Part shown: positions 24,912 to 33,432 of the stretch, piece by piece
Layout of the letters: every line of letters begins with the position of its first letter
Numbering within the stretch: the stretch's first letter is position 1
Origin: an uncultured Pelagibacteraceae bacterium
GTDB lineage: Bacteria; Pseudomonadota; Alphaproteobacteria; Pelagibacterales; Pelagibacteraceae
Direction: 5' to 3'
Length of the DNA stretch: 64,000 nt
Assembly: GCA_902620465.1 (NCBI GenBank)
Contig: CACNIF010000002.1
Span: 1 to 64,000, forward strand
The notes under the pieces: model-generated
The model's input: only the letters and a program-made list of their open reading frames with translations
The model's database searches: none
What the model was told of the DNA's origin: nothing
Translations under genes and position numbers: made by a program

Positions 24912-25280
24912 TTAAATTGAGGATTTAAGAGCTTTGTAAATTGCTTCTTTTTTAATTTCTCCAATACTTCTATAAACTTCTTTATTATTTTTGAAAATAA
25001 GAAGAGTTGTTTGATATTGCACATTAAACATGTCAGAAATTTCTCTATTTGTTACATCAAATGCAAAATATTCAATGTTATCAAAATCATTTTTTGCTTT
25101 TTGCAAAACTTTCATTTGACTTGCGCAAGAAGGACAATACTTAATCCAAGAGCTCACTACTACAACCTTGCCCTCAGATTGTGCTTTATTAAATAATTCT
25201 TTTTTAAAAGTTGTTTTCTTTTCCATGGCATTGACATTGAATGCTAATAAAAGAAAACAAAAGGTTAAAATTTTTTTCAT
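24912..25280 (-). CDS. Secreted thioredoxin-fold protein
   Basis: A 122-residue protein with signal peptide (MKKILTFCFLLLAFNVNA, cleavage near residue 18) and one thioredoxin domain, with redox motif WIKYCPSCASQ (CPSC) near residue 47 and a cis-Pro region read as QTTLLIFKN, in which the usual Pro is replaced by Thr. That loss suggests altered substrate binding compared with TrxA/TlpA. It is the last gene of the leftward run from azlC, seven bases after azlD. Confidence 0.82.
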   Translation of the reverse strand: MKKILTFCFLLLAFNVNAMEKKTTFKKELFNKAQSEGKVVVVSSWIKYCPSCASQMKVLQKAKNDFDNIEYFAFDVTNREISDMFNVQYQTTLLIFKNNKEVYRSIGEIKKEAIYKALKSSI

Positions 25281-25286
25281 AATTGT

Positions 25287-25601
25287 TTATACAACAAATA
25301 TTAGAAACCAATAAGATGCCAATCCTGAAAATATTGTCGCAATTATACTTCTGGAGAAAATACCAATAAACATTGCAATTATTGCAGCCAATATCTTTGG
25401 ATTATCATCTATTTCAATTAATCCTATTTCATTAATAAAAATAGCTGGAAAGATTATTGCAGGAAATATTGCAGATGGCACAAATGATAATATCTCTCTA
25501 ATTCTATCATTGAACATTTCCTTTTTAATTAAAGCAATCATGGAAAACCTTGTTAAATAGGTAATCAATCCACAATATAAAATTAATGCCCAGTTGCTCA
25601 T
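25287..25601 (-). CDS. azlD: Branched-chain amino acid export protein AzlD
   Basis: A 104-residue protein with about four hydrophobic segments and the AzlD opening (LILYCGLITYLTRFSMIAL) plus a FVPSAIFPAIIFPAIF repeat of Pro-containing apolar sequence. AzlD is the small partner of AzlC; together they export branched-chain amino acids. The start overlaps the azlC stop by 4 bases. Confidence 0.9.
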   Translation of the reverse strand: MSNWALILYCGLITYLTRFSMIALIKKEMFNDRIREILSFVPSAIFPAIIFPAIFINEIGLIEIDDNPKILAAIIAMFIGIFSRSIIATIFSGLASYWFLIFVV

Positions 25602-26290
25602 GCTTTTTTATTTTTCCTTGTTAATATCATTGCAGTGAATAATCCTGCTAGAGCTGCAACAATAACGTAAGCTTTAAAAGGAATATAATTATATCCAAAA
25701 GTAGCTACCAAACCTGAAATAATTATTACAATCACATTTATAAATTTTCTAAAGTCATTAACTAATAAAGCTAAAAATGTTAAAGGAACTGCAAAACTTA
25801 GTCCAAGTTTTTCTGGAATTGCTGATCCAAGTATAATTCCTAAAAATGTTGTCGATTGCCAAATTACCCAACAAGTAGCTCCTCCACCTACTAAGTGAAG
25901 GTATCTATTATGGTCCTTATTCTTTTTTAAATATTCATTTGAAATTGCAAATGCCTGATCGATTAAAAAATAGGATATAATAATCTTCCAAATCAATTTC
26001 AAATCTGACAAATGCTCTGATACCACAGCTCCGTAAAGCAAATGTCTGGAGTTCACTGCACCAACTGAGCTAATTATTACTAAAGAAGATGCACCACCAG
26101 AAAATAATTGCAATAAAACTATCTGAGAAGCGCCACCAAAAATAATTAAAGACATTGCCATTGTTTCAATTGGAGTAAATCCAACATCAATAGCAAGAAC
26201 TCCAAAAATTAAACCAAAGGGAACAACCGGAATCATCAGTGGGCTTACATCAATAATTCCCTTTAAAAAAACTTTTAAGTTACTTTTCAT
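25598..26290 (-). CDS. azlC: Branched-chain amino acid export protein AzlC
   Basis: A 230-residue membrane protein with about six or seven helices. The segment PFGLIFGVLAIDVGFTPIET near residue 23 and IFGGASQIVLLQLF near 51 are the AzlC signatures. It follows fbpC by 18 bases on the same strand, so it may be co-transcribed with the iron transporter, although the two have no obvious functional link. Confidence 0.92.
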   Translation of the reverse strand: MKSNLKVFLKGIIDVSPLMIPVVPFGLIFGVLAIDVGFTPIETMAMSLIIFGGASQIVLLQLFSGGASSLVIISSVGAVNSRHLLYGAVVSEHLSDLKLIWKIIISYFLIDQAFAISNEYLKKNKDHNRYLHLVGGGATCWVIWQSTTFLGIILGSAIPEKLGLSFAVPLTFLALLVNDFRKFINVIVIIISGLVATFGYNYIPFKAYVIVAALAGLFTAMILTRKNKKA

Positions 26291-26308
26291 TTTTCTAAAA
26301 GGTTTTTA

Positions 26309-27370
26309 TTAGAAGCAAACTATATGATCAATATGAATTGGTCTTTTAATCCCAAATTTTTCACTAACTTCATGTTGATGAATATGATGAGAGTGAACAA
26401 ATACCGGAATTAATCTATTGCTGGGTGTCTTTAAAGTATAAATAAAATTTGTTCCTCTAAATTTTCTATCAACAACTTCTAATTTTAAATTACTTTGATC
26501 ATCATGATGCAAGTCTTCTGGTTGAACTAATAACTGAACATTTGAACCAATTGGAAAAGGTTTAATAAAATTTCCTGTAATAGTTCCAAGATCTTTATTT
26601 TCTAAACTTTTGGGACTTGTTACCTCTGCTGGAATCAAAACACCTCTATTTAAAAAATTCACCACCTCTACTGAATTTGGAAGGTGATAAAGTTTATAAG
26701 GGTCATCAAACTGTCTTAGCTCTTGATCAAAAATAATTCCACATTTTGAGCCTAAATAAAAAGCCTCGTAGGAGTCATGAGTCACAATTATTGTTGAGAT
26801 TTTTAAAGTTTTTAAAATTTTTTTTAACCTAATTTGAATTTCCTCTTTAAAACTTTGATCAACATTAGACAAAGGTTCATCTAGCAACAATAGATCAGGT
26901 TGGGTAAGCAAAGTTCTTGCTAAAGATGTTCTCTGAGCTTCGCCAGCACTAATTTGGTGAGGGTACTGTTTTAATATATTAGAAAGATCTAATAAATCTA
27001 AAATTTCCTTTAAATCAATCTGCTTTTCTTTTTTTCCTTTATTTTTTTCTAAACCCAATAAAATATTTTTTTCTACTGTATAATGTGGAAACAAACTATT
27101 CTCTTGGAAAGCTAAAGAAATATTTCTATCCTCAGGCTCAACATTCACATCACTAGAGGATATAATTTTACCTTTTAGCTCAATAGATCCATTTTTAATT
27201 TTTTGTAAACCAGCTATTGTTCTTAATATAGTTGTTTTGCCTATTCCCGAAGGACCAAGTAGACATATAACATCACCCTCGTTTTCAATTGCAAAAGACA
27301 TGTTTCTTACTTTTGTTTTGCCTCCAGCAACAAAATCAACATTTTTTACCTCAAAGAAATTATTATTCAT
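26309..27370 (-). CDS. fbpC: Iron(III) ABC transporter ATPase
   Basis: A 353-residue ATPase with Walker A GPSGIGKTT near residue 39, Walker B LLLLDEPLSNVD near 157, and a C-terminal TOBE-like regulatory domain (about 240-353) as in FbpC. The signature motif reads ISAGEAQRTSLART rather than the usual LSGGQ, a conservative variant seen in the iron branch. The C-terminus contains an HSHHIHQHE stretch that could sense metal. It overlaps fbpB by 8 bases. Confidence 0.92.
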   Translation of the reverse strand: MNNNFFEVKNVDFVAGGKTKVRNMSFAIENEGDVICLLGPSGIGKTTILRTIAGLQKIKNGSIELKGKIISSSDVNVEPEDRNISLAFQENSLFPHYTVEKNILLGLEKNKGKKEKQIDLKEILDLLDLSNILKQYPHQISAGEAQRTSLARTLLTQPDLLLLDEPLSNVDQSFKEEIQIRLKKILKTLKISTIIVTHDSYEAFYLGSKCGIIFDQELRQFDDPYKLYHLPNSVEVVNFLNRGVLIPAEVTSPKSLENKDLGTITGNFIKPFPIGSNVQLLVQPEDLHHDDQSNLKLEVVDRKFRGTNFIYTLKTPSNRLIPVFVHSHHIHQHEVSEKFGIKRPIHIDHIVCF

Positions 27371-28982
27371 TGTTTTCTCTTAAAATATATTTGGATGCAA
27401 TTATAATAAAAAAAGATGCAATTAAAATTAAAAATAATGATGGCACAGCTGCAGCTTCAAGTAAATCTTCTGATGCAGAAATATAAGCAGTTGTCGCAAA
27501 AGTTTCAAAATTAAAGGGTCTTAGAATCAATGTTATTGGTAATTCTCTTATGATTTCAAGTGAAACTAAAATAATAATGAATAACAAAGAATTTCTCAAA
27601 AAAGGAACGTGAATATTCATAAATGTTTTTCTTTTTGAGTAACCCAGTAAGTATGCACTTTCATCAACTGCAATATTAATTTTTTCATACCCTGACTTTA
27701 TCCCATTGTATGCAAGTGAATAAAATCTAACAAAGTAAACTAGAACTAATCCAATTATTGAACCTATAAATATTTTCTTTATTGAAAAGAAACCAAGACT
27801 TTTAATTACATTTTCATCAAACCAAGCAATGAAAGTAATGTATGCAACTGCTAATATTACACCTGGTATTGCATAACCTGAAATAGATAGAGTAGACAAG
27901 ACATTTAAAACTTTATTTTTAGTTACTCTATTTCCATAATTAGAAATTAGTGCGAAGACAATCAAAACTAAACTAGATAAAGAAACCAAATATAAGGTAT
28001 TTTTTAATAGATCTAAAACTTGAAGTTCAAATAAATTTTCAGGGAATTTTACTGTCCAATACATCATCTGACTCAAAGGGAATAAAAAACTTAAGAAGAA
28101 TACACAAAAACAAAATAAGAAAGCTAAAAAGGATTTTTTTCCTTCGAGTTTTATTTTCTGCTTTTGCTTAAATCCACCCCTCGAATTAAAGTGGTATTTT
28201 GCCTTTTTTCTTGAAAAATTTTCTATAATGAAGAGTGCAAAGATAAAAAGTAGCAAAAAAAATGATAATCTATTTGCAAAAGCTAAATCATCAAAGGCTA
28301 TCCAAGAATTATATATTCCTGTCGTTAAGGTATTTATTGAAAAAAAATCAACTGCACCAAATTCTGCTAGAGTTTCCATTGCTACCAATGATAAGCCTGC
28401 AATTATAGCCGGTCGTGCTGATGGTAAAATAATTGAATATAATGTTTTTAATTTTGTAAATCCTAGGTTTTTACCTAATTCTATTATATTTTGTGATTGA
28501 TACAAAAAAGATGCTCTGGCTAAAATATAAACATAAGCATATAAAGAAAAAGAAATAGATAAGATAACACCAAATAAACCATCAAATTTAGGTATATTTT
28601 GATTGTAGTTACCATCGCCAAATAAATTTTTTAAAATAGTATATGCAGTTCCATAATTTTCAAAAAAAGCTGTCAAAGAATAGGCGTAAATATACGGGGG
28701 GACTGCAAAAGATAATATTAAACCCCATTTAAAAAAATTACTTAGTGGAAATTCGTAAAAAGAAACTAAATAAGCTGACCCAGTGCCAATTAAAAAAGTT
28801 AGTAATAAAACAGAAAATAATAAAAAAATTGAGTTAAATATATATTCTACTAAAAAAGTGTCTTTTAAAACTTGGTAATAATTTGAAGTATCCTCAAAAA
28901 AACTCGAAAAGACGGTAAGTATTGGGATTATTACAAAAAGTGAAATTAAAAAAGAAGATATATGCCAAAAACTAATTCTCAT
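27363..28982 (-). CDS. fbpB: Iron(III) ABC transporter permease, fused two-half form
   Basis: At 539 residues this is the duplicated permease of the FbpB type, about twelve transmembrane helices in two halves. Each half carries an EAA loop: ELGKNLGFTKLKTLYSIILP near residue 165 and DESAYLLGYSKRKTFMNIHVP near 440. It moves ferric iron delivered by FbpA. A 265-base spacer with a small ORF and a strong hairpin separates it from fbpA. Confidence 0.93.
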   Translation of the reverse strand: MRISFWHISSFLISLFVIIPILTVFSSFFEDTSNYYQVLKDTFLVEYIFNSIFLLFSVLLLTFLIGTGSAYLVSFYEFPLSNFFKWGLILSFAVPPYIYAYSLTAFFENYGTAYTILKNLFGDGNYNQNIPKFDGLFGVILSISFSLYAYVYILARASFLYQSQNIIELGKNLGFTKLKTLYSIILPSARPAIIAGLSLVAMETLAEFGAVDFFSINTLTTGIYNSWIAFDDLAFANRLSFFLLLFIFALFIIENFSRKKAKYHFNSRGGFKQKQKIKLEGKKSFLAFLFCFCVFFLSFLFPLSQMMYWTVKFPENLFELQVLDLLKNTLYLVSLSSLVLIVFALISNYGNRVTKNKVLNVLSTLSISGYAIPGVILAVAYITFIAWFDENVIKSLGFFSIKKIFIGSIIGLVLVYFVRFYSLAYNGIKSGYEKINIAVDESAYLLGYSKRKTFMNIHVPFLRNSLLFIIILVSLEIIRELPITLILRPFNFETFATTAYISASEDLLEAAAVPSLFLILIASFFIIIASKYILRENNE

Positions 28983-29017
28983 AATTTATAATCCGCCTTA
29001 TAAACATGAAAGTATTT

Positions 29018-29067
29018 GTGCCCATACTAAAAAGAAGGAGACAACTTCTCGGTCAAAGTATGGGCAC
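29018..29067. terminator. Strong hairpin between fbpA and fbpB
   Basis: GTGCCCATACT at 29018-29028 pairs perfectly with AGTATGGGCAC at 29057-29067, with a second small stem (29033-29037 with 29045-29049) inside the loop. No T-tract follows in the leftward direction, so it is more likely a 3'-end-protecting or attenuating structure for the fbpA message than a full terminator. Confidence 0.7.
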
Positions 29068-29077
29068 TCCAGAAAAT

Positions 29078-29245
29078 TTAAAGATCAAATACTTTTAGGA
29101 TATGCGGAACCTCCTTAGCACTTAATTCTGAAAGTTTTCTATTATTCACTCTTTTATCAATTTTTTTACACTCTAAATTACATGGTGAACATGCCTTAGA
29201 AGATTTATTATAATCGATATCAGATATAAATTTTTTTTCTCTCAT
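29078..29245 (-). CDS. 55-residue Cys-motif protein immediately after fbpA
   Basis: An ATG at 29245 lies two bases after the fbpA stop and opens a 55-codon frame ending at 29078. The product is soluble, highly charged and has CSPCNLEC (C-x2-C-x3-C) near residues 19-26, then a basic helix. A metal or iron-sulfur ligand set is possible. It sits before the operon hairpin, so it shares the abundant fbpA transcript. I know of no named family; the tight junction and the Cys cluster argue that it is real. Confidence 0.62.
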   Translation of the reverse strand: MREKKFISDIDYNKSSKACSPCNLECKKIDKRVNNRKLSELSAKEVPHILKVFDL

Positions 29246-29247
29246 TG

Positions 29248-30279
29248 TTACTTCCAACCAGCAGCCGTCATTACTTCCACTGCAGCAGCTTGATTTTTTC
29301 CATAAGAAGCGAGTTTAGTTTTCATGTCTTGTTTGAAATCTAACCCTAAGTTATTAACTACTAATGGACTTGGCGAAACACCATCAATCATCGGAAACTC
29401 AAAAGTGTTATTTGTAAAATGCTCTTGAGACTCTGGAGTTAATAAAAACTCTACTAGTTTAACTGCGTTACCTTTGTTAGGAGCACCTTTTACTAGAGCT
29501 GCGCAACTTACGTTCATGTGTGTTCCTCTATCATTTTGATTAGGAAAGAACGCTTTAACTTTTTTTGCAGCCTCTTGTTGTTCTGCACCCTTTTTACCTG
29601 ATAACATCAAAGCTAAGTAATATGTATTAGCTACAGCAATATCAGCTTCACCAGCTGCTACTGCCATTATTTGCGCTCTATCATTGCCTGTCGGTGTTCT
29701 TGCCATATTGGCAACAACTCCTTCCGCCCATGCGGCTGTTGCAGCTTTTCCATTATTTTTAATCAATGAAGCAACAAGAGATTTATTATAGATGTTACTT
29801 GATTTTCTTATTACGAGCCTACCTTTCCACTTGGGATCAGCTAAACCCTCATAGGTCATTCCAGATAATTCTGCACCAGTAACTCTTTCAGGTGAGTAAT
29901 AAATTATCCTAGCTCTTTTTGCGATTCCAACCCACTTGTTTGTTCTAAAACTTTTTGGAACGGCATTTTTAATAGCTTTAGATGTTAGACCACCTTGAAG
30001 TGTACCTTTTGCATCCATGGCACCACATCTACCTGCATCTGCCGTAATGTATAGATCAGCAGAAGAGTCTGCACCCTCGCTTATTATTCTTTTTTCTAAA
30101 GCACCCGATTTTCCGTTTATCAAATTAACTTTAATTCCGGTCTTATTTGTAAATTTTGAATAAAGTTCAGAGTCTGCTTTATAGTGTCTTGCGTTAAAAA
30201 CATTAACTTCCTCTGCAATTGCAAATGATGATGCAATTATCGAGAGGACTAACGTAAATGTTGATATTATATTCCTCAT
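29248..30279 (-). CDS. fbpA: Iron(III) ABC transporter periplasmic binding protein
   Basis: The preferred start is the ATG at 30279 (signal peptide MRNIISTFTLVLSIIASSFA then AEEVNVFNARHY), not the in-frame ATG at 30309, which would add a charged leader. The protein is 343 residues and has the FbpA/FutA features: NVFNARHYKADSELY at the mature N-terminus and the iron-coordinating Tyr pair in VANTYYLALML near residue 225. The gene is directly downstream of a Fur-type operator and is the first gene of the iron operon. Confidence 0.95.
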   Translation of the reverse strand: MRNIISTFTLVLSIIASSFAIAEEVNVFNARHYKADSELYSKFTNKTGIKVNLINGKSGALEKRIISEGADSSADLYITADAGRCGAMDAKGTLQGGLTSKAIKNAVPKSFRTNKWVGIAKRARIIYYSPERVTGAELSGMTYEGLADPKWKGRLVIRKSSNIYNKSLVASLIKNNGKAATAAWAEGVVANMARTPTGNDRAQIMAVAAGEADIAVANTYYLALMLSGKKGAEQQEAAKKVKAFFPNQNDRGTHMNVSCAALVKGAPNKGNAVKLVEFLLTPESQEHFTNNTFEFPMIDGVSPSPLVVNNLGLDFKQDMKTKLASYGKNQAAAVEVMTAAGWK

Positions 30280-30322
30280 ATATTCTCGGTTTTTTATGTT
30301 TTTCCGCATGATTCTTAATGAG

Positions 30323-30341
30323 AATGAGAACTATTCTCATT
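30323..30341. promoter_or_regulatory. Second inverted repeat upstream of fbpA, adjoining the Fur box
   Basis: AATGAGAA, three bases, TTCTCATT: a perfect 8-3-8 inverted repeat that shares its last base with the Fur-type box beginning at 30341. A further AATGAGAA copy at 30317-30324 overlaps it. Adjacent dyads of GAGAAT type are found in Fur-controlled promoters where two dimers bind side by side. Confidence 0.7.
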
Positions 30342-30355
30342 GATAATGATTATCA
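30341..30355. promoter_or_regulatory. Fur-type iron box controlling fbpA
   Basis: TGATAATGATTATCA is a perfect 7-1-7 inverted repeat and matches the classical Fur core (tGATAATgATTATCa). It lies 60 bases upstream of the preferred fbpA start at 30279, in the 65-base spacer between the lysR stop and the first possible fbpA start. Repression of the iron operon under iron sufficiency is the expected outcome. No fur gene lies in the window. Confidence 0.88.
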
Positions 30356-30374
30356 ATCGCAATAGTGTCGCAGG

Positions 30375-31268
30375 CTAAGAAGATTTCCAGTCGCCTATTT
30401 TGCTGAATAAAAAATTTCTAAAAGCTTGAACTCTTGCAGTATTTTTTAGTGATTGGGGATATACGAAATGAGCTTCTGTTATTGGGCCCTCAGATTTAGG
30501 TAAAACTTTAATTACCTTATTGGAGTCACTTACTAAATATTCTGGTAAAGCGGCTAATCCAACACCCGTTTCAACCGCAAGCAACAAACCCATTACACTG
30601 TTGACCTTCATAATTGGTTTTCTTTTCTTGCCTTCTGGCATTCCTAATTTTAATGCCCAATCTGGATTATAAACTGGAGAGGGAGCTCCTCTTCCAAAAG
30701 AGATAAATTTATGTTTGTTTAAGTCATTTATTGACTTAGGCATGCCGTTTTTCTCTAAATACCTATTAGAACCATAAATATAATACTTCAAATCTACTAA
30801 TTTTTTTTGAATATAGTTTAATTGTTTTGGTCTTCGCATAAAGATGCCAATATCTGCTTGTCTGGTGCTCAAATCTAGCTCTTTATCCTCAAAAATAAGC
30901 TCAATCTCTATATCAGGATTTAATCTCATGAATTCTTGAATTCTTGGTGTCAACCAATGAGTACCAAAACTTCTTACTGTCGTAATAGTTAATTTTCCAG
31001 TTGGCTTATTTTTTTGATCTCCTAAAGTGGTTTCTACCTCTTTTAATTTACTTATGACTTCATGAGCTGTTTTAAAAACATACTCACCATTTTCTGTAAG
31101 AGTAAGGCCTCTCGCATGTCTTTCGAATAATTGAACTTGTAAATCTTGCTCTAATGATTGAATTTGCCGACTAATAGCTGATTGACTCAAATTTAAATTG
31201 ACTGTTGCATTTGTAAAACTTCCAGCCTCAGCGACTGCATGAAATATTTTTAATTTGTCCCAATCCAT
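30375..31268 (-). CDS. LysR-family transcriptional regulator
   Basis: A 297-residue regulator with the N-terminal winged helix-turn-helix (MDWDKLKIFHAVAEAGSFTN, then LNLSQSAISRQIQSLEQDL as the recognition helix) and a C-terminal periplasmic-binding-like effector domain from about residue 90. The stop of acuI and the start of this gene share position 31268, so it is co-transcribed with acuI and folE. Its ligand is unknown. A link to acrylate/propionate metabolism via acuI is possible. Confidence 0.92.
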   Translation of the reverse strand: MDWDKLKIFHAVAEAGSFTNATVNLNLSQSAISRQIQSLEQDLQVQLFERHARGLTLTENGEYVFKTAHEVISKLKEVETTLGDQKNKPTGKLTITTVRSFGTHWLTPRIQEFMRLNPDIEIELIFEDKELDLSTRQADIGIFMRRPKQLNYIQKKLVDLKYYIYGSNRYLEKNGMPKSINDLNKHKFISFGRGAPSPVYNPDWALKLGMPEGKKRKPIMKVNSVMGLLLAVETGVGLAALPEYLVSDSNKVIKVLPKSEGPITEAHFVYPQSLKNTARVQAFRNFLFSKIGDWKSS

Positions 31269-32269
31269 TATTTATTTAAATCTACTAAAACTCTTCCTGA
31301 AATTTCACCTTTTAATATCTTCGGATAAGTTTCAATTAACTCCTCCAAGCTTACAGTTTGAATAGAATTTTCTAATAAATCAAAATTAATCAATTTTGAA
31401 GCCTCTCCCCAAATAAATTCTCTTCTACGAATGCTACAATTGGCCGAGTCCATACCCCAAAGTTTTATTCCTCTTAACATAAATGGTATGACATTAGTGT
31501 TTAATTCATTGGTGCTTGCATTACCACAAACAGCAATAATTCCGTTAGAATTTGTTTGAACAATCGCATTAGCTAAAATTTTTCCACCAACTGTATCAAC
31601 AACTCCATCCCATAAACCTTTATCAATCATTTTTGGATCTTTATCAAATTCGGCCCTGTTTATTACGTTTTTAGCACCTAATGATTTCAAATAGTCAGCT
31701 TTAGATTCTTTTCCAGATACGGCAATAACCTCGTACCCCATTTTATTTAATATCATTACAGCAATACTGCCCACTCCTCCAGATGCTCCTGTTACCAAAA
31801 CATTTTTTACTTTTTCGCCTAATAGAATTTCTTCTCTTGCCTTGATTGCAAATGCTGCCATTAGAGATGTAAAACCTGCAGTGCCCAATATCATTGCTTG
31901 CTTTGTCGTTAAACCAGTTGGTTTTTTAACCAAAAAATCTCCGTTAACTTTTGCAATTTGAGAATAACCACCATAAAAAATCTCCCCAACTCTAAAACCA
32001 GTCAAAATTACTTCGTCACCTGATTTAAATTTTGAGTTTTCACTTTCTAAAACAGTGCCTGAAAAATCAATTCCAGGAATATGAGGAAATTCTTTAACTA
32101 ATCTTCCTCCATTTTTAAGGATCATTCCATCTTTAAAATTTAAGTCTGAGTAATCTACTTTGATAGTTACATCGCCATGTTTTAAAAAACTTTTATCAAT
32201 TAATTTTACATCCCTTGTGAACTTGTCACTTTCTTGATTTAGTATTAATGCTTTAAATTGGTCAGCCAC
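31268..32269 (-). CDS. acuI: Acryloyl-CoA reductase-type (AcuI/YhdH) zinc-independent oxidoreductase
   Basis: This 333-residue medium-chain reductase lacks the catalytic zinc Cys/His set and carries the AcuI/YhdH opening (FKALILNQESDKFT), SDLNFKDGMILKNGG near residue 42, and an NADPH fold NVLVTGASGGVGSIAVMILN near 152. AcuI reduces acryloyl-CoA to propionyl-CoA, a detoxification step in dimethylsulfoniopropionate breakdown. It begins one base after the folE stop in a leftward operon folE-acuI-lysR. Confidence 0.88.
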   Translation of the reverse strand: MADQFKALILNQESDKFTRDVKLIDKSFLKHGDVTIKVDYSDLNFKDGMILKNGGRLVKEFPHIPGIDFSGTVLESENSKFKSGDEVILTGFRVGEIFYGGYSQIAKVNGDFLVKKPTGLTTKQAMILGTAGFTSLMAAFAIKAREEILLGEKVKNVLVTGASGGVGSIAVMILNKMGYEVIAVSGKESKADYLKSLGAKNVINRAEFDKDPKMIDKGLWDGVVDTVGGKILANAIVQTNSNGIIAVCGNASTNELNTNVIPFMLRGIKLWGMDSANCSIRRREFIWGEASKLINFDLLENSIQTVSLEELIETYPKILKGEISGRVLVDLNK

Positions 32270-32270
32270 T

Positions 32271-32885
32271 TTAATCTTTTTGCGTGCTTATAAATCTTAA
32301 ATACCTATTTTGATAACTTAGATCTTCTTTAAACTGACCTAAGTAATAATTCGTTACTGTTGAGGCTTGTTCTTTTTTAATTCCTCTCATTGTCATACAC
32401 TGATGAGTTGAATCAATAGTTACAGCTACACCTTTTGCATCTAAAGATTTCATAAGTGTATTCGCAATCTGCATAGTTAATCTTTCTTGTGTTTGTAATC
32501 TTTTTGAAAAAACTTCTACCACTCTTGCTAATTTACTTAATCCTACCACTCTGTCTCTTGGAATGTAAGCTACATGGGCTTTTCCAATTATTGGTGCCAT
32601 ATGATGTTCGCAATGACTTTGAACCGATATATTTTTTTGAACAACCATATCATCATAGCCCTCAACATCTCCAAAAGTTTTATCTAATACTAAGTTTGGA
32701 TCTTCTCTATATCCTTTAAAATATTCCTTAAAAGCTTTAACTACTCTTTTAGGTGTTTCCAGTAAGCCTTCTCTTTTAGGATCTTCACCTATCCATTTCA
32801 AAATTGTTTTAAAAGCTTCTTCAGCATCCTTATCGGATACAATTTTAGTTTTTAGTTCTTCGTTATTATTTTTAACAAGTTTCAT
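32271..32885 (-). CDS. folE: GTP cyclohydrolase I
   Basis: A 204-residue enzyme converting GTP to 7,8-dihydroneopterin triphosphate, first step of folate synthesis. Zinc ligands and active site are visible: Cys and His in SHCEHHMAPIIGKAHVAYIP near residue 90, QTQERLTMQIA near 132, and Cys in STHQCMTMRG near 163. It is of normal length. Supply of folate is relevant to an organism whose amine enzymes use THF as methyl carrier. Confidence 0.95.
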   Translation of the reverse strand: MKLVKNNNEELKTKIVSDKDAEEAFKTILKWIGEDPKREGLLETPKRVVKAFKEYFKGYREDPNLVLDKTFGDVEGYDDMVVQKNISVQSHCEHHMAPIIGKAHVAYIPRDRVVGLSKLARVVEVFSKRLQTQERLTMQIANTLMKSLDAKGVAVTIDSTHQCMTMRGIKKEQASTVTNYYLGQFKEDLSYQNRYLRFISTQKD

Positions 32886-32927
32886 TGCGGTTTTTATACC
32901 TATAAATTTATATTTTTAAAATATTTA

Positions 32928-32943
32928 ATATATCTAGATATAT
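32928..32943. promoter_or_regulatory. Palindrome in the folE-hisI divergent spacer
   Basis: ATATATCTAGATATAT, a perfect 16-base palindrome centred 26 bases before the hisI start. In AT-rich DNA this may be chance, but the size and position are compatible with an operator for one or both divergent genes. Confidence 0.3.
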
Positions 32944-32961
32944 GCTACATAATTACCTTGT

Positions 32962-33429
32962 ATGTTCAAAAAAAGAGAAAATGTCCATGAAATTGAGGAA
33001 GGCGATCTTCTTTCTCCAAAATTTGACAATGATGGTTTAATTCCTGTAATTACAATGTGTGATAAGACCAAGGATATTCTTATGCATAGTTATATGAATG
33101 TCGAAGCTTTAAAAAAAACTATTGAAACTAAAGAAGCTCATTATTTTAGTAGATCAAGAAAATCTATTTGGCACAAAGGTAAAACTAGTGGATTTGTTCA
33201 AAAAGTAAAAGAAATTCGAATTGATGATGATCAAGACTCTATTTGGTTAACTGTTGATATTGGTGAGGGAGCAAGCTGTCATGTTGGATATAGATCTTGT
33301 TTTTATAGATCTATACCTCTAGGAGTAATTCATAACGGTAGAGAGGTTAAAATGAAATTTTTAGAAAAAGAAAAAAAATTTGATCCAGAAGAAGTATACA
33401 AGGATCAACCCAACCCTACAAAAATTTAA
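32962..33429 (+). CDS. hisI: Phosphoribosyl-AMP cyclohydrolase
   Basis: A 155-residue monofunctional HisI opening the adenine ring of PR-AMP in histidine synthesis. Motifs seen: LMHSYMNVEALKKTIET near residue 38, AHYFSRSRKSIWHKG near 58, and the zinc Cys block GASCHVGYRSCFYR near 105. It lacks the HisE domain that is fused in many bacteria. It stands away from other his genes, as in many streamlined genomes. Confidence 0.95.
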   Translation: MFKKRENVHEIEEGDLLSPKFDNDGLIPVITMCDKTKDILMHSYMNVEALKKTIETKEAHYFSRSRKSIWHKGKTSGFVQKVKEIRIDDDQDSIWLTVDIGEGASCHVGYRSCFYRSIPLGVIHNGREVKMKFLEKEKKFDPEEVYKDQPNPTKI

Positions 33430-33432
33430 ACT

